Shown here: positions 17,827-27,203 of the stretch, in pieces
Layout: each line of letters starts with the position of its first letter
How positions within the stretch are numbered: the stretch's first letter is position 1
From: Lutibacter sp.
Lineage (GTDB): Bacteria; Bacteroidota; Bacteroidia; Flavobacteriales; Flavobacteriaceae
Length of the DNA stretch: 63,619 nt
Assembly: GCF_013139515.1 (NCBI RefSeq)
Contig: NZ_WTAR01000015.1
Coordinates: 1-63,619 of the forward strand
Reading direction: 5' to 3'
The notes under the pieces: model-generated
Seen by the model: the letters and a program-made list of their open reading frames with translations, nothing else
What the model was told of the DNA's origin: nothing
The model's database searches: none
Position numbers and translations under genes: made by a program

Positions 17827-18894
17827 TTATAATGTGTTTACATTATTTAAATCTTTAAACGCTTGAATTAAACGAGATTTAAATGTTAATTCACCTTCAC
17901 GTACCCATTTTCTTGGATCGTAGTGTTTTTTGTTTGGTTGATCTGCTCCTTCAGGATTTCCTATTTGTGTTCTTAAATAGTCAATTTTATCATTCATGTA
18001 GTCTCTAATTCCTTCGTTATAAGCAAATTGAAGATCTGTGTCAATGTTCATTTTAATTACACCGTAACCAATAGCTTCTCTTATTTCTTCAAGTGAAGAA
18101 CCTGATCCACCGTGAAATACAAAATCTACTGGATTTGCTTCAGTATTGTGTTTTTCTTCAATAAATTTTTGAGAATTATCTAATATTTTTGGTGTTAACT
18201 TTACATTTCCTGGTTTGTAAACTCCATGAACATTTCCAAATGAAGCAGCAATAGTAAAGCAATCACTTACTTTTTTAAGTTCTTCATAAGAATAAGCAAC
18301 TTCTTCTGGCTGAGTGTATAATTTTGACACGTCAACATCTGAATTATCTACACCATCTTCTTCACCTCCAGTAATACCTAATTCAATTTCTAAAGTCATA
18401 TCAATTTTGCTCATACGCTCTAAATAGCTTTTGCAAATATCTATGTTTTCTTCAAGTGATTCTTCAGATAAATCAATCATATGTGAACTAAATAGAGGCA
18501 CACCATTTTCTTTATAAAATTGCTCACCTGCATCTAATAAACCATCAATCCAAGGTAATAATTTTTTTGCACAATGGTCTGTATGTAAAATTACAGGAAT
18601 ACCATATGCTTCTGCTAAAGAATGTACGTGTTTTGCGCCAGCAATAGCTCCTGCAATAGCAGCTTTTTCATTTTCGTTAGATAACCCTTTTCCTGCATTA
18701 AATTGAGCACCACCATTTGAAAACTGAATTATTACTGGTGCGTTTAGTTCTTTTGCAGTTTCTAAAACCGCATTAATTGTACTTGAACCTATAACATTTA
18801 CTGCTGGTAAAGCGAATTTTTTTGCTTTTGCTAGTTTAAAAACTTCTTGTACCTCTTTCCCTGTTACAACTCCTGGTTTAATAGTATGACTCAT
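17827..18894 (-). CDS. fbaA: Class II fructose-bisphosphate aldolase
   Basis: Zinc-dependent aldol cleavage of fructose 1,6-bisphosphate. At 355 residues it belongs to the E. coli-like class IIA. HTDHCAKK (about 108-115, catalytic Asp and zinc His), ELGITGGEEDGV, NVHGVYKPGNVKL (zinc His) and VFHGGSGS (phosphate site) are present. It is a single gene with a putative -7 element at 18933 and its own terminator. With tpiA in the same window it supplies the middle of glycolysis. Confidence 0.97.
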   Translation of the reverse strand: MSHTIKPGVVTGKEVQEVFKLAKAKKFALPAVNVIGSSTINAVLETAKELNAPVIIQFSNGGAQFNAGKGLSNENEKAAIAGAIAGAKHVHSLAEAYGIPVILHTDHCAKKLLPWIDGLLDAGEQFYKENGVPLFSSHMIDLSEESLEENIDICKSYLERMSKIDMTLEIELGITGGEEDGVDNSDVDVSKLYTQPEEVAYSYEELKKVSDCFTIAASFGNVHGVYKPGNVKLTPKILDNSQKFIEEKHNTEANPVDFVFHGGSGSSLEEIREAIGYGVIKMNIDTDLQFAYNEGIRDYMNDKIDYLRTQIGNPEGADQPNKKHYDPRKWVREGELTFKSRLIQAFKDLNNVNTL

Positions 18895-18932
18895 AATATT
18901 TTATGTGTAATTAGTATTGATATGTTTTAATG

Positions 18933-18940
18933 CAAAATTA
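18933..18940 (-). promoter_or_regulatory. Putative -7 element of fbaA
   Basis: Reads TAATTTTG on the minus strand (TAnnTTTG), 38 bp before the start codon. Confidence 0.4.
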
Positions 18941-19012
18941 ATCAATTATACTTTTTAATTGTCTTATTTGAAAAGAAAATAAGCGAAATCGTAATAGTAA
19001 TGCATTCTTTTT

Positions 19013-21505
19013 TTAAAAAGGGTAGCTAATACCAAAATTATAAACAGGTTTTTTAAAGTTATAATTAGAAAACCATTTGTTACCTTCTGGAAGGTAAGGT
19101 TCGTAAGTTTTAAACCCTAAATCTAAACGTATTAGTATAAAACTTAGATCGTATCTAACTCCAAACCCTGAACCAATAGCAATGTCTTTTAGAGAATCTA
19201 TACCATTAAACCTGGCCTTTGAAGTTGTTACTGATGAATTAGTAATATCCCAAATATTACCGGCATCAATAAATAATGCGCCTTTAACACTGTTAATTAT
19301 TTTAAACCTGTATTCTAAGCTACTTATAAATTTTAAATTTCCAACGTTGAATTCTAATCCGCTTTGAGTAGATCCCGGACCTAAATCATAAATTTTCCAA
19401 GCTCTTAAATCGTTTGGACCACCAATAAAGTAACTTCTACTAAAAGGAATAGTGCTTGAGTTTCCGTAAGGAATAGCAACTCCTAAAAAGCTTCTAAAAG
19501 CCAACACATTATCTAAAGATAAATTCCAGAATTTTTTGTATTCTAAATCTGTTCTAATGTATTGTGCAATAGGTGTTTTAAATAATGTTTTTGCATTATT
19601 TTCATCTCTATTTGTAGCTAATAAAGCAGTTAGATTTCCTGAAGAAACAATACGAGCTCTAAAAAATGAAAAGTCAAGATCTTTATAGTTTTCACTATTA
19701 TTATAAGTGTAACTATATGAAATTGAAGGAATTAAAACATCTTCTGTAATAATATTATATCTGGTTTTTATGTTTTGTGCTATTTTAAATTCTTCAGGGT
19801 TTGTAGTTTCAAAATTGGCATCAATATTTGTATTTATAAAATCTAAAACATTTGTTGTGTTTAAGGTTTCATTAAAAAATGTGCTTGCAATATTTTCAAT
19901 TTCTAAAAATTCAGATTTGTAAATATCAAAGTATGAATTCACGTTTAAATTTTGAATAAATTGTGTATTTAACAATTGAAAACTATGCTTTTTAGTTGTT
20001 GAAGATTCCCAAGTGTAATCAATAATTCCTGTAAATTTTTGTTTGTCTAAGCCAATATTTTTCTGCAAACTTGTACCTATTGTAAAAGTTGTTTTTGGCG
20101 ATTTTCTTTTTGAAATAATTTTTTCAGAGTTGAAAGGAGTTAAAAACCGAGGAAGCTCTAATGAGACATCGGCTCCAATTTCCCAAGCGTTTAATAAGCT
20201 TTCATTATCAGCTGCATCTTTAGAGTCTAAAAATGATCCTTGAACTGAGAATTTAAAAATTTCAGCACCTTTAAATATATTTTTATTTATAAATGATAAT
20301 TTTCCAGAAACTCCTAACTGACGAATATTTGAATGTGTTAATTCTGTATTAAAACCTATGGAATATTTTTTTAGTGGAGTTAAAAAAATAGAGGCCTCAA
20401 GCATGTCATCTTCTAACTCATTATATTTTATATCAACCGATCTAAAGTTTTTTAAGCTTCTTAAATGTTTACGAGTTAGTTCTCTGTTTTCATCTTTATA
20501 AATTGTATTTGGTTCAATAAAAATAGAATTTAATAACAATTTAGGATTGTATTTTAATTCATTTTGAGCTAAAAAAGAATAGCCATTGTAGCTTAAACTA
20601 TCTTTAATAACATTGTCTTTAGTATTATAAGAATAATCTGTAAAAATACTGATGGTTTTTATTTTTTGAACTTTAAAAGGAACATTTGCAATACTATCAT
20701 TAATTACAAGGTTTACATTCGATTTATAATTTGCAGAATCAGCTTCAAACGTAATTGCATTTTTGTTAAACCTAAAAATACCTGAATTTCTAAATAAACT
20801 AGCAAGCCTATTTTGCTCATTTATAAACAATGAAAGTTTAAACTGACTGCCTTTTTGGATAAATGATTCGGTTTTTTGAGCGTTGTAAATAGAGTCTAAA
20901 ATTACAGATTCAATAGTAGTAGTAATTGTATCTAAAACATATGGTTTATCAGTGTTTACAAAATAACTATTTTCAACTTTTTTGTTTTTTAACAATTGTT
21001 CTTCTGAAGTTACTTTTACTTTAAAAAAACCTTCATTAATATAATGTTGTGTTAAATTATTAATAGTTAAGTTTGTTTTTTTAGAATCTAAAAGTACTGG
21101 AGCTTCACCATTATTTAAAAACCATTGATGCGTTTTATATTTAAAATTTCTAATTTTTTTTACTTTTTTCTCTGAAAAAAAACTTTTAGGATGATCTAAC
21201 CTCCATTTTTCAAAATTAGTTTCAAAATTTTTATTTCCAATATTGTAAAAATGAAGCGGAAAAGGAATCCCTAACACTAATTGATTTGGACGTTGAACAA
21301 TATAATCGTTTATTTCATCATCAATATTTTTTTTATCATTAACAAAAATTGTGTTTTTAGTTAATAGATGCTTATTTTCAGGAACATACTTCACCGCATT
21401 ACACGAAGAAAAGTTATAACTTACACTAATAAGTATTAATAATATTATAAAATTGGTTTTCAATAAATAACAGTTTAAATTTGTTTCAAAAGTAAACCTT
21501 TTCAA
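19013..21505 (-). CDS. tamL: TamL-type lipidated Omp85 family outer-membrane protein
   Basis: 830 residues. The signal peptide ends in a lipobox (NFSSC, Cys34), so unlike E. coli TamA the protein is a lipoprotein, which is the Bacteroidota TamL form. POTRA-like segments occupy about 120-400. The C-terminal part (about 400-830) is a beta-barrel with the Omp85 features RSYFIGGPNDLRAWK and a terminal aromatic (NFGISYPF). It is expected to help insert or transport envelope proteins or lipids together with TamB, which is not adjacent here. The first 14 residues before an internal TTG (21463) may not be translated, since a signal peptide starting there would be more typical. Confidence 0.85.
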   Translation of the reverse strand: MKRFTFETNLNCYLLKTNFIILLILISVSYNFSSCNAVKYVPENKHLLTKNTIFVNDKKNIDDEINDYIVQRPNQLVLGIPFPLHFYNIGNKNFETNFEKWRLDHPKSFFSEKKVKKIRNFKYKTHQWFLNNGEAPVLLDSKKTNLTINNLTQHYINEGFFKVKVTSEEQLLKNKKVENSYFVNTDKPYVLDTITTTIESVILDSIYNAQKTESFIQKGSQFKLSLFINEQNRLASLFRNSGIFRFNKNAITFEADSANYKSNVNLVINDSIANVPFKVQKIKTISIFTDYSYNTKDNVIKDSLSYNGYSFLAQNELKYNPKLLLNSIFIEPNTIYKDENRELTRKHLRSLKNFRSVDIKYNELEDDMLEASIFLTPLKKYSIGFNTELTHSNIRQLGVSGKLSFINKNIFKGAEIFKFSVQGSFLDSKDAADNESLLNAWEIGADVSLELPRFLTPFNSEKIISKRKSPKTTFTIGTSLQKNIGLDKQKFTGIIDYTWESSTTKKHSFQLLNTQFIQNLNVNSYFDIYKSEFLEIENIASTFFNETLNTTNVLDFINTNIDANFETTNPEEFKIAQNIKTRYNIITEDVLIPSISYSYTYNNSENYKDLDFSFFRARIVSSGNLTALLATNRDENNAKTLFKTPIAQYIRTDLEYKKFWNLSLDNVLAFRSFLGVAIPYGNSSTIPFSRSYFIGGPNDLRAWKIYDLGPGSTQSGLEFNVGNLKFISSLEYRFKIINSVKGALFIDAGNIWDITNSSVTTSKARFNGIDSLKDIAIGSGFGVRYDLSFILIRLDLGFKTYEPYLPEGNKWFSNYNFKKPVYNFGISYPF

Positions 21506-21541
21506 GGTATTAGCAAATTACAATTTTTTATAAATAAACAC

Positions 21542-22264
21542 ATGGGTTTAAGTAAAAATCAATTAAAATTAATAACGAGTTTACAACAAAAAAAGTACCG
21601 TACTATGCATAAATTATTTATTGCTGAAGGAACTAAAGTTGTAAATGAATTTTTAAACTCAACTTTTGAGTTAGAACACTTGTTTTGTGTGAATGATTTA
21701 GAGTTTAATACTATTGAAACAAAAACTCAAATTTCTGAAACTGAATTAAAAAAAATAAGTACGCTTAAAACGCCAAATAATGTGTTGGCACTTTTTAAAA
21801 TTCCTGAAGTTGAATTGCCAAAAAAAGAAGGGTTTATAGTTGCTCTAGATGAAATAAATGATCCAGGAAATTTAGGAACAATTGTAAGATTATGCGATTG
21901 GTTTGGAGTAGATCAGCTTGTTTGCTCAAAAAACACGGTAGATTGTTATAATTCTAAAGTTGTGCAAGCAACAATGGGTTCTTTAACAAGAGTTTCTATT
22001 GTTTATGCAGATTTAGAAACCTATCTTAATGCGGTAGATTTACCTAAATATGCGTCGTTAATGGATGGCGAAAATGTGTATAAAACGGAGTTGCCTAAAA
22101 ATGCAGTATTGGTTATGGGAAATGAGGCAAACGGAATTAGCACTGAAATTTTAAAAGTACTCACAAATAGTATTTCAATACCAAGATTTGGAGAAATTCA
22201 ACAAACTGAAAGTTTAAATGTTGCTACAGCTACTGCAATTTTATTAAGCGAATTTAAACGCTAA
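21542..22264 (+). CDS. TrmH/SpoU-family RNA 2'-O-methyltransferase
   Basis: 240 residues. An N-terminal substrate-binding domain (about 1-95, starting LSKNQLKLITSLQQKKYR) precedes a SPOUT knot domain with the three family motifs: NDPGNLGTIVR (about 102-112), LVMGNEANGIS (about 184-194) and the SAM-binding end TESLNVATATAILL (about 220-233). The family methylates ribose in rRNA or tRNA; the target cannot be assigned here (rlmB-like is likely). It diverges from tamL with only 36 bp between the genes. Confidence 0.9.
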   Translation: MGLSKNQLKLITSLQQKKYRTMHKLFIAEGTKVVNEFLNSTFELEHLFCVNDLEFNTIETKTQISETELKKISTLKTPNNVLALFKIPEVELPKKEGFIVALDEINDPGNLGTIVRLCDWFGVDQLVCSKNTVDCYNSKVVQATMGSLTRVSIVYADLETYLNAVDLPKYASLMDGENVYKTELPKNAVLVMGNEANGISTEILKVLTNSISIPRFGEIQQTESLNVATATAILLSEFKR

Positions 22265-22274
22265 ACATATATTT

Positions 22275-22970
22275 TTAATGAAAAGCAAATTTTATAAAAA
22301 CACCTCTAGTACCTAAAAAATCTACTGGGCCTGTCCATTGGCTATTTGGATCAATATCTCTTACCAATTCATCATTTATAGCAAAAACACCTCTAATTGA
22401 TGGGGAAAAAATGAAAAAGGGTAAATATAAATCAACGCCAATTCCAATTTCATACATAAAATTGTTTTTTGTCATTCTAAATTCACCATCTAAATTATCA
22501 TTCGGGTTGTCTTGATTGCTTGAAAAATTATAATCGTAAGAAACACCACCAATTACATAAGGTCTCATATTATTCAACCTATCAGTACTAAATTTTAATA
22601 ATAACGGAATTCTTAAATACGTGCCATTTACTTCTCTGGCTCTAACAAAATCATTGCCTTCAATATTAGTAAATTCAAGAGTTTTAGTATTGCTTGAAAG
22701 TCCTGGTTCTAATCGTAAATTTATATTTTTATGCAGCCTTAAATCACCAATTAAACCAACTTCAAAACCACTAGAGCTTTTTACATTTATAAAAACATCA
22801 GTTGTGTTGTATGATATTTTAAAATCTCTATTGTTTATGCCTAAGTAATAGCCCCAAAATACTTTTTGTTTATCCCAGTTTTGTTTGTATTGTACAACAT
22901 CTCTTTTTTGAGCTGTGGCAGTATTTATTAAGAAAGAAATTAATATAGCTGTTACAAAAACTTTTTTCAT
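22275..22970 (-). CDS. porT: PorT (SprT), type IX secretion outer-membrane barrel protein
   Basis: 231 residues with a Sec signal peptide ending near TATAQ and a small outer-membrane beta-barrel ending in an aromatic residue (FIKFAFH). The motifs VFWGYYLGINNRDFKI, LRLEPGLS and YLRIPLLLKFS match the PorT family, which is essential for type IX secretion in Porphyromonas and Flavobacterium. Adjacency to ubiE is the conserved flavobacterial arrangement. It is the third gene of nfu-ubiE-porT, 3 bp after ubiE, and converges with the RNA methylase gene at 10 bp. Confidence 0.88.
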   Translation of the reverse strand: MKKVFVTAILISFLINTATAQKRDVVQYKQNWDKQKVFWGYYLGINNRDFKISYNTTDVFINVKSSSGFEVGLIGDLRLHKNINLRLEPGLSSNTKTLEFTNIEGNDFVRAREVNGTYLRIPLLLKFSTDRLNNMRPYVIGGVSYDYNFSSNQDNPNDNLDGEFRMTKNNFMYEIGIGVDLYLPFFIFSPSIRGVFAINDELVRDIDPNSQWTGPVDFLGTRGVFIKFAFH

Positions 22971-22973
22971 TTA

Positions 22974-23702
22974 TTATTTTTTTGCAATATAAATTGAAGC
23001 AACTCCAAATGTTTGCGGTTTATTTTCAATAGCTATAAACCCAATTTTTTGTAAAATATTGTTGAAGGCTTCTCCATAGGGAAATGCAGCAGCAGAATCT
23101 GACAAATATTTATAAGCTGATTTGTCTTTAGAAAACAATTTACCAATTAAAGGTAATATTTTAGTTGAATAAAAATTATAACCTTGTTTGTATGGCGCTT
23201 TTGTTGGAACAGATGTTTCTAAAACAACAAAAGTACCTCCAGTTTTTAACACACGATATATTTCTGATAAACCTTTTTCTAAATCTTCAAAATTACGAAC
23301 GCCAAATGCAACTGTAATTGCATCAAATGAATTGTCTTCAAAAGGAATTTTTTCTGAATCTCCCAATACCATTTCAATAGTATTGGTAAGGTTTAGTTTC
23401 TCAATTTTTTCTCTTCCAACTTGAAGCATTCCATCTGAAATGTCTAAACCAATTATTTTCTCAGCCTTTGTTTCAACTAAATTAATTGCTAAATCACCGG
23501 TTCCTGTAGCAATATCTAAAATTGATGTTGGATTTGTATTTCCAATAATTTCAACTACTTTTTTTCTCCATTTTACATCAATCCCAAAAGAAATTACGCG
23601 GTTTAAACCGTCATATTCTTTTGATATTGTATCAAACATTTTGGTAACTTGTTCTTTTTTACCAAGGTTAGAATCTTTATAGGGTTTTACTTTTTCAGTC
23701 AT
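22974..23702 (-). CDS. ubiE: Demethylmenaquinone/2-methoxy-benzoquinol C-methyltransferase
   Basis: Final methylation in menaquinone synthesis (MenG function in this phylum). 242 residues with the family signatures [19 protein letters not shown] (about 30-48), the SAM loop [10 protein letters not shown] and [15 protein letters not shown]. It sits 6 bp after the nfu-type gene and 3 bp before porT, so the three are almost certainly co-transcribed. Confidence 0.95.
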   Translation of the reverse strand: MTEKVKPYKDSNLGKKEQVTKMFDTISKEYDGLNRVISFGIDVKWRKKVVEIIGNTNPTSILDIATGTGDLAINLVETKAEKIIGLDISDGMLQVGREKIEKLNLTNTIEMVLGDSEKIPFEDNSFDAITVAFGVRNFEDLEKGLSEIYRVLKTGGTFVVLETSVPTKAPYKQGYNFYSTKILPLIGKLFSKDKSAYKYLSDSAAAFPYGEAFNNILQKIGFIAIENKPQTFGVASIYIAKK

Positions 23703-23708
23703 TATAGT

Positions 23709-24605
23709 TTAATTGTTTATTGCTACAACTTGCCCTATTTTACCAGGTATTAATTGTTTTAACATGTTTTCAATACCGTTTTTTAAAGTAATGGTTGATG
23801 ATGGGCAACCGCTACAAGCACCTTGTAAAATCACATGAACTGTTTGTGTAGTTGGTTCGTATGATTGAAAAGCAATATTCCCGCCATCTGCTGCAACTGC
23901 TGGTTTAACATATTCATCTAAAATGCTAACAATTTGTTTTGAAACATCGTCAAGATTTGTGGCTGTTTCTTTAGTTACGGCTTCGGTTTTTTCTTGTTTA
24001 AAAGTTGAAGAAACAATTTCTTTTTCTTCAGCAATAAACTGTTTTATAAAACTTCTAACTTCAATCATTATTTCTTCCCATTCTACACTATCATTTTTTG
24101 TGATTGAAACATAATTTTCTGAAATAAAAATTTCTTTTACAAACGGGAAATTATATAACTCAGTAGCTAATGGTGCATTTTGTGCATCTTCAATAGTTTT
24201 AAATTCAAAATCGGTAGTTACTAATTTTTTATTTGCAACAAATTTTAATACTGAAGGATTTGGTGTTTTTTCAGTATAAACTTCAACAGGTGTTTTTTGT
24301 TGAGGTTCGTTTTCTTCTAAAACTAAAACTCCGGGATTGTTTAAATAAATTTCAATTTGTTCTTTAACTTCTTCCTCAACATCGCTCCATTCAACAATAT
24401 TAAATCGTTCAACCGCCACAAAATTTGCCGAAATAAAAACACGTTTTATAAACGGTAAATGAAATAATTGCTGTGCTAATGGTGAGTTTTTAGCATCATC
24501 AATATTATTAAATTGGTAGCTACCATTAATTAATACTGTATTTGCAGTAAATTTTATAATAGCATCAGTTGATGTTTTTTCTATTTTTAGTGAAATTGCT
24601 TCCAT
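23709..24605 (-). CDS. NifU-like Fe-S cluster carrier with two tandem Nfu N-domains
   Basis: 298 residues. Two copies of the Nfu N-terminal domain lie at about 8-95 and 114-195; each contains F-x-FxN/D-I-x-DA-x-x-(S/A)PLA followed by LPFIKRVFIS or FPFVKEIFIS. The C-terminal NifU domain (about 220-298) has GACSGCPSST with Cys264 and Cys267 to hold a 4Fe-4S cluster. It transfers Fe-S clusters to client enzymes. The duplicated N-domain is a known flavobacterial layout. First gene of the nfu-ubiE-porT operon, with a TACTTTTG element upstream at 24625. Confidence 0.9.
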   Translation of the reverse strand: MEAISLKIEKTSTDAIIKFTANTVLINGSYQFNNIDDAKNSPLAQQLFHLPFIKRVFISANFVAVERFNIVEWSDVEEEVKEQIEIYLNNPGVLVLEENEPQQKTPVEVYTEKTPNPSVLKFVANKKLVTTDFEFKTIEDAQNAPLATELYNFPFVKEIFISENYVSITKNDSVEWEEIMIEVRSFIKQFIAEEKEIVSSTFKQEKTEAVTKETATNLDDVSKQIVSILDEYVKPAVAADGGNIAFQSYEPTTQTVHVILQGACSGCPSSTITLKNGIENMLKQLIPGKIGQVVAINN

Positions 24606-24624
24606 TTTTTTTAATTTATTTGTG

Positions 24625-24632
24625 CAAAAGTA
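24625..24632 (-). promoter_or_regulatory. Putative -7 element of nfu-ubiE-porT
   Basis: Reads TACTTTTG on the minus strand, 19 bp before the start codon; no -33 at the usual spacing. Confidence 0.45.
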
Positions 24633-24664
24633 CTAAAACATAGTGAATGTAGTTGCCACAAAAT

Positions 24665-24692
24665 AAAAACGCCTCAATTTTGAGGCGTTTTT
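24665..24692 (-). terminator. Terminator of the FadL-like operon
   Basis: Perfect stem AAAAACGCCTCAA/TTGAGGCGTTTTT. Confidence 0.85.
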
Positions 24693-24711
24693 ATTTTTAA
24701 TATATTGTAAA

Positions 24712-26037
24712 TTAAATGTTTAGTACAAGTGTTGCTGTGATTTTTGAAGTGTCAATATTTAAATCAACAGGGTTTACTTGAGAATATATACTGTATAAAC
24801 TTGTGTTGGTAGATTTTTGATACGCAACATCTAATTTTCCACCTTTAAATTTGTAACCTGCTCCAAATGAGTATCCTTCAATGTCTTCAATTTCAGGAGC
24901 ATCTTTATATGGACTTTTTTCTATGTGATAACCACCTCTTAGAGAAAGATTTTCAAAACGCCACTCAGTACCAACTCGTAGTTGACCAGTGCTTTCTAAA
25001 TCATTTTTAAAAGTTATATTTTCATCTGTAAAATTTGCATTGCTTAGTTTTATATTGCTGTAATTTTTGTGAATATAATCTACACTAATCAAGCCTTGTT
25101 TGTCAAATATATAAGCAAAACTACCAGTAAGTTTACTGGGTGTTCTTAATTTATAATCAAACCCATTTGTTCCAGAAAAATCATTTTCAACAAATGTGTT
25201 ATTTTCAAATAGGTCTACATCAAATTCAACAAACTCTTCTGCAAACGTATACCAAACAGGCGATTGGTAAGCCAATCCAAAGCGAACATTGTTATTAGGT
25301 TTTGATATAAACCCAACGTTAAAAGAATAACCATCACCATAGGTTAAAAGCTCTTGAGTTTGAGAAATATCAAAAGTATTTCCGTTACCATCGTTATTGT
25401 ACTCTTCAATAAGTACATTTTGGTAATGTTCAACATCATACGTGTTAATTGATGCGCCTACATATAAATTGTCTCTATATTGTGAGGCAAAAGTAAAAGA
25501 GTACTTATTTGTTTGTCCATCAGTATAATTTTCAAAATATTGACCGTCAGAATTTATATACACAACAGGATCATTATCATAAAAATCTGAAATAGGAGCA
25601 AACCCACTATTTCCACTAGCTATCCATAGGTCTTCAAAATTATTTGACATGCTATAATTAAACCCTATCGCAAAATTACTCCACTCAGAATTGTTACGGG
25701 CGTCAAATACAAACACACCACCCGCTTGTGAAATATTTGAATAATCATTTTCTAATAATTCATTAGTACCAAAAAACGAAGAAGCTGTTTCAGTATTACT
25801 AACATTTAATGATAATGAAAACTCGCTTTTTAAAAATACTGCAGCTCCTGCCGGATTTGTTTCAATAGATGATAAATCGCCACCTAAAGCTCCAAAAGCT
25901 CCACTCATGGCATTGTAACGTGCTGTACCGTTTATGTTTTCTTTTGAAAACAATACGCCAATATCATTATAACTTAATGTTTGCGCATTAGAAATGTAAG
26001 CAATGCATAACATTGCGATAAAATATAATTTTTTCAT
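24712..26037 (-). CDS. FadL/OmpP1-type outer-membrane transport protein
   Basis: 441 residues with a Sec signal peptide (ends SNAQ, about residue 18). The N-terminal plug region ARYNAMSGAFGALGGDLSSIETNPAGAAVF (in parts) is diagnostic of the FadL/TodX hydrophobic-compound channel family; the rest is beta-barrel ending in KITATLVLNI. Likely substrates are long-chain fatty acids or other hydrophobic compounds, but the family in Bacteroidota is broad. It follows the Tyr/Ser-rich lipoprotein gene by 11 bp in the same operon and has a strong terminator. Confidence 0.88.
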   Translation of the reverse strand: MKKLYFIAMLCIAYISNAQTLSYNDIGVLFSKENINGTARYNAMSGAFGALGGDLSSIETNPAGAAVFLKSEFSLSLNVSNTETASSFFGTNELLENDYSNISQAGGVFVFDARNNSEWSNFAIGFNYSMSNNFEDLWIASGNSGFAPISDFYDNDPVVYINSDGQYFENYTDGQTNKYSFTFASQYRDNLYVGASINTYDVEHYQNVLIEEYNNDGNGNTFDISQTQELLTYGDGYSFNVGFISKPNNNVRFGLAYQSPVWYTFAEEFVEFDVDLFENNTFVENDFSGTNGFDYKLRTPSKLTGSFAYIFDKQGLISVDYIHKNYSNIKLSNANFTDENITFKNDLESTGQLRVGTEWRFENLSLRGGYHIEKSPYKDAPEIEDIEGYSFGAGYKFKGGKLDVAYQKSTNTSLYSIYSQVNPVDLNIDTSKITATLVLNI

Positions 26038-26048
26038 GATGTTTTAAT

Positions 26049-26215
26049 TTAATTACGTCTTGAACTTCTGCTTGATGAACTACTACTTGATGATCTTGAT
26101 GATGACCTTGAAGATGATGTCCCTGATGATCTTGATGGGCTACTACTTCTACTAGTTGTTGAAGGGCTTCTACTTGATGAACTACTACTTGATGTATTAT
26201 CACTTTTACTTGTTG
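26049..26215 (-). repeat. Degenerate Ser/Arg codon repeat in the 3' end of the Tyr/Ser-rich lipoprotein gene
   Basis: Repeated GATGATCTTGATGATG-like and CTACTACTTGATG-like units on the plus strand encode the SSSSRSS tail. The unit is imperfect and stays in frame. Confidence 0.6.
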
Positions 26216-27098
26216 TTGCACTTCTCCAATTAGAATTAGTTCTTCTTTTTTGTGAATCGTTAGAAGTTGAATTGTTACTTGATGATCTTGTTGTTCGGGT
26301 ATTTGTAGTTGTTGATTTTACAGGTCTTCTGTAGGTTTTAGAGCGTGTAGTTCTATCTTCAGGGTTTCTTTCAACTCTTCTAGATGTAGCATAAACAGTT
26401 CTTTTACTTGTTTTAGGAGTATAAGCACTTCTTCTGCTTGTTGTTGCTATAGATCTTCTTCCGCTCGTATTGTAAGTTGTTCTTTTGCCATAATTTTCAT
26501 AACGGTCAAACCTACTATAGTAATTGTTATAATAAGGCGAATAACTGTAAGAGTTTCCGTAATAACCATAATCGTAATAAGGGTTTACAATTCCGTAATT
26601 ATAATATGCTGAATAATAATATGGGTTGTAATATCTCCAAGGTGAATAGTAGTTTGAATAATATGGGTAATAATTATGATAAGAGTAATGAAACGGACTA
26701 TACCAATAATAACCTGAGCTTGCATATCCAGTATTTATATTAATAGTTACATTATCAGTGTATTCCCAAGGTGTGTCATAATCATTATAAATAGTATCAT
26801 TTTCAATGGTGGTATCTTCATCGTAATAAGCGTCAATATCTGTAAAAGTATCATCTTTATTTAAATTTTGAAGATCTTCTAATTGACGAGAAAAATAATT
26901 TTTATCAAAATCACCACTATCTTCAACAACTACAATTTCTTGTTGCTGGGGTGTTTGATTACCAGAAGAGCTATAAATCCCATCATCGTCATTATTATAT
27001 ACACTTTGATAAGTTCCACAAGAAAATAAACTTACAGCAAGTATTAATAAAATACTAATTTGCGAGTTTTTTTGGTTAATTATTTTTGAAACTTCCAT
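26049..27098 (-). CDS. Low-complexity Tyr-rich and Ser/Arg/Thr-rich lipoprotein
   Basis: 349 residues. The signal peptide ends in a lipobox (VSLFSC, Cys27). Residues about 40-115 are acidic and disordered-looking; about 120-205 are extremely rich in Tyr, with Asn, Ser and Trp (for example HNYYPYYSNYYSPWRYY); about 205-349 are basic and Ser/Thr/Arg-rich, ending in long Ser-Arg runs. I do not recognise a characterised family; database entries of this type carry unhelpful names because of composition. The underlying DNA of the Ser tail is a degenerate tandem repeat. It is transcribed with the FadL-type gene 11 bp downstream, which suggests an outer-membrane or surface role, perhaps cell-wall or surface-polymer contact. 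Confidence 0.8.
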   Translation of the reverse strand: MEVSKIINQKNSQISILLILAVSLFSCGTYQSVYNNDDDGIYSSSGNQTPQQQEIVVVEDSGDFDKNYFSRQLEDLQNLNKDDTFTDIDAYYDEDTTIENDTIYNDYDTPWEYTDNVTININTGYASSGYYWYSPFHYSYHNYYPYYSNYYSPWRYYNPYYYSAYYNYGIVNPYYDYGYYGNSYSYSPYYNNYYSRFDRYENYGKRTTYNTSGRRSIATTSRRSAYTPKTSKRTVYATSRRVERNPEDRTTRSKTYRRPVKSTTTNTRTTRSSSNNSTSNDSQKRRTNSNWRSATTSKSDNTSSSSSSSRSPSTTSRSSSPSRSSGTSSSRSSSRSSSSSSSSRSSRRN

Positions 27099-27203
27099 AA
27101 TCAGTTGTAATTTTTATTGTTGAACTATTTAAAAAGAATTAGTTTTGTCGAAATTAATCTTTTATAGGTAAAAAGGTGCAATATTTATGCCAAACATTTA
27201 ATT

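Noticed and set aside
19000..19024. A/T-only inverted repeat at the 3' end of tamL as a terminator
   Set aside because: Arms consist only of A and T plus one or two GC pairs; too weak to call.
26049..26215. Short repeated units that could suggest a CRISPR or minisatellite
   Set aside because: The units are imperfect, without unique spacers, and stay in frame within a Ser/Arg coding tail.
26477..26743. Asn/Tyr-rich plus-strand open frame opposite the Tyr-rich lipoprotein gene
   Set aside because: Its composition is the mirror of Tyr codons (TAT/ATA), a by-product of low complexity.
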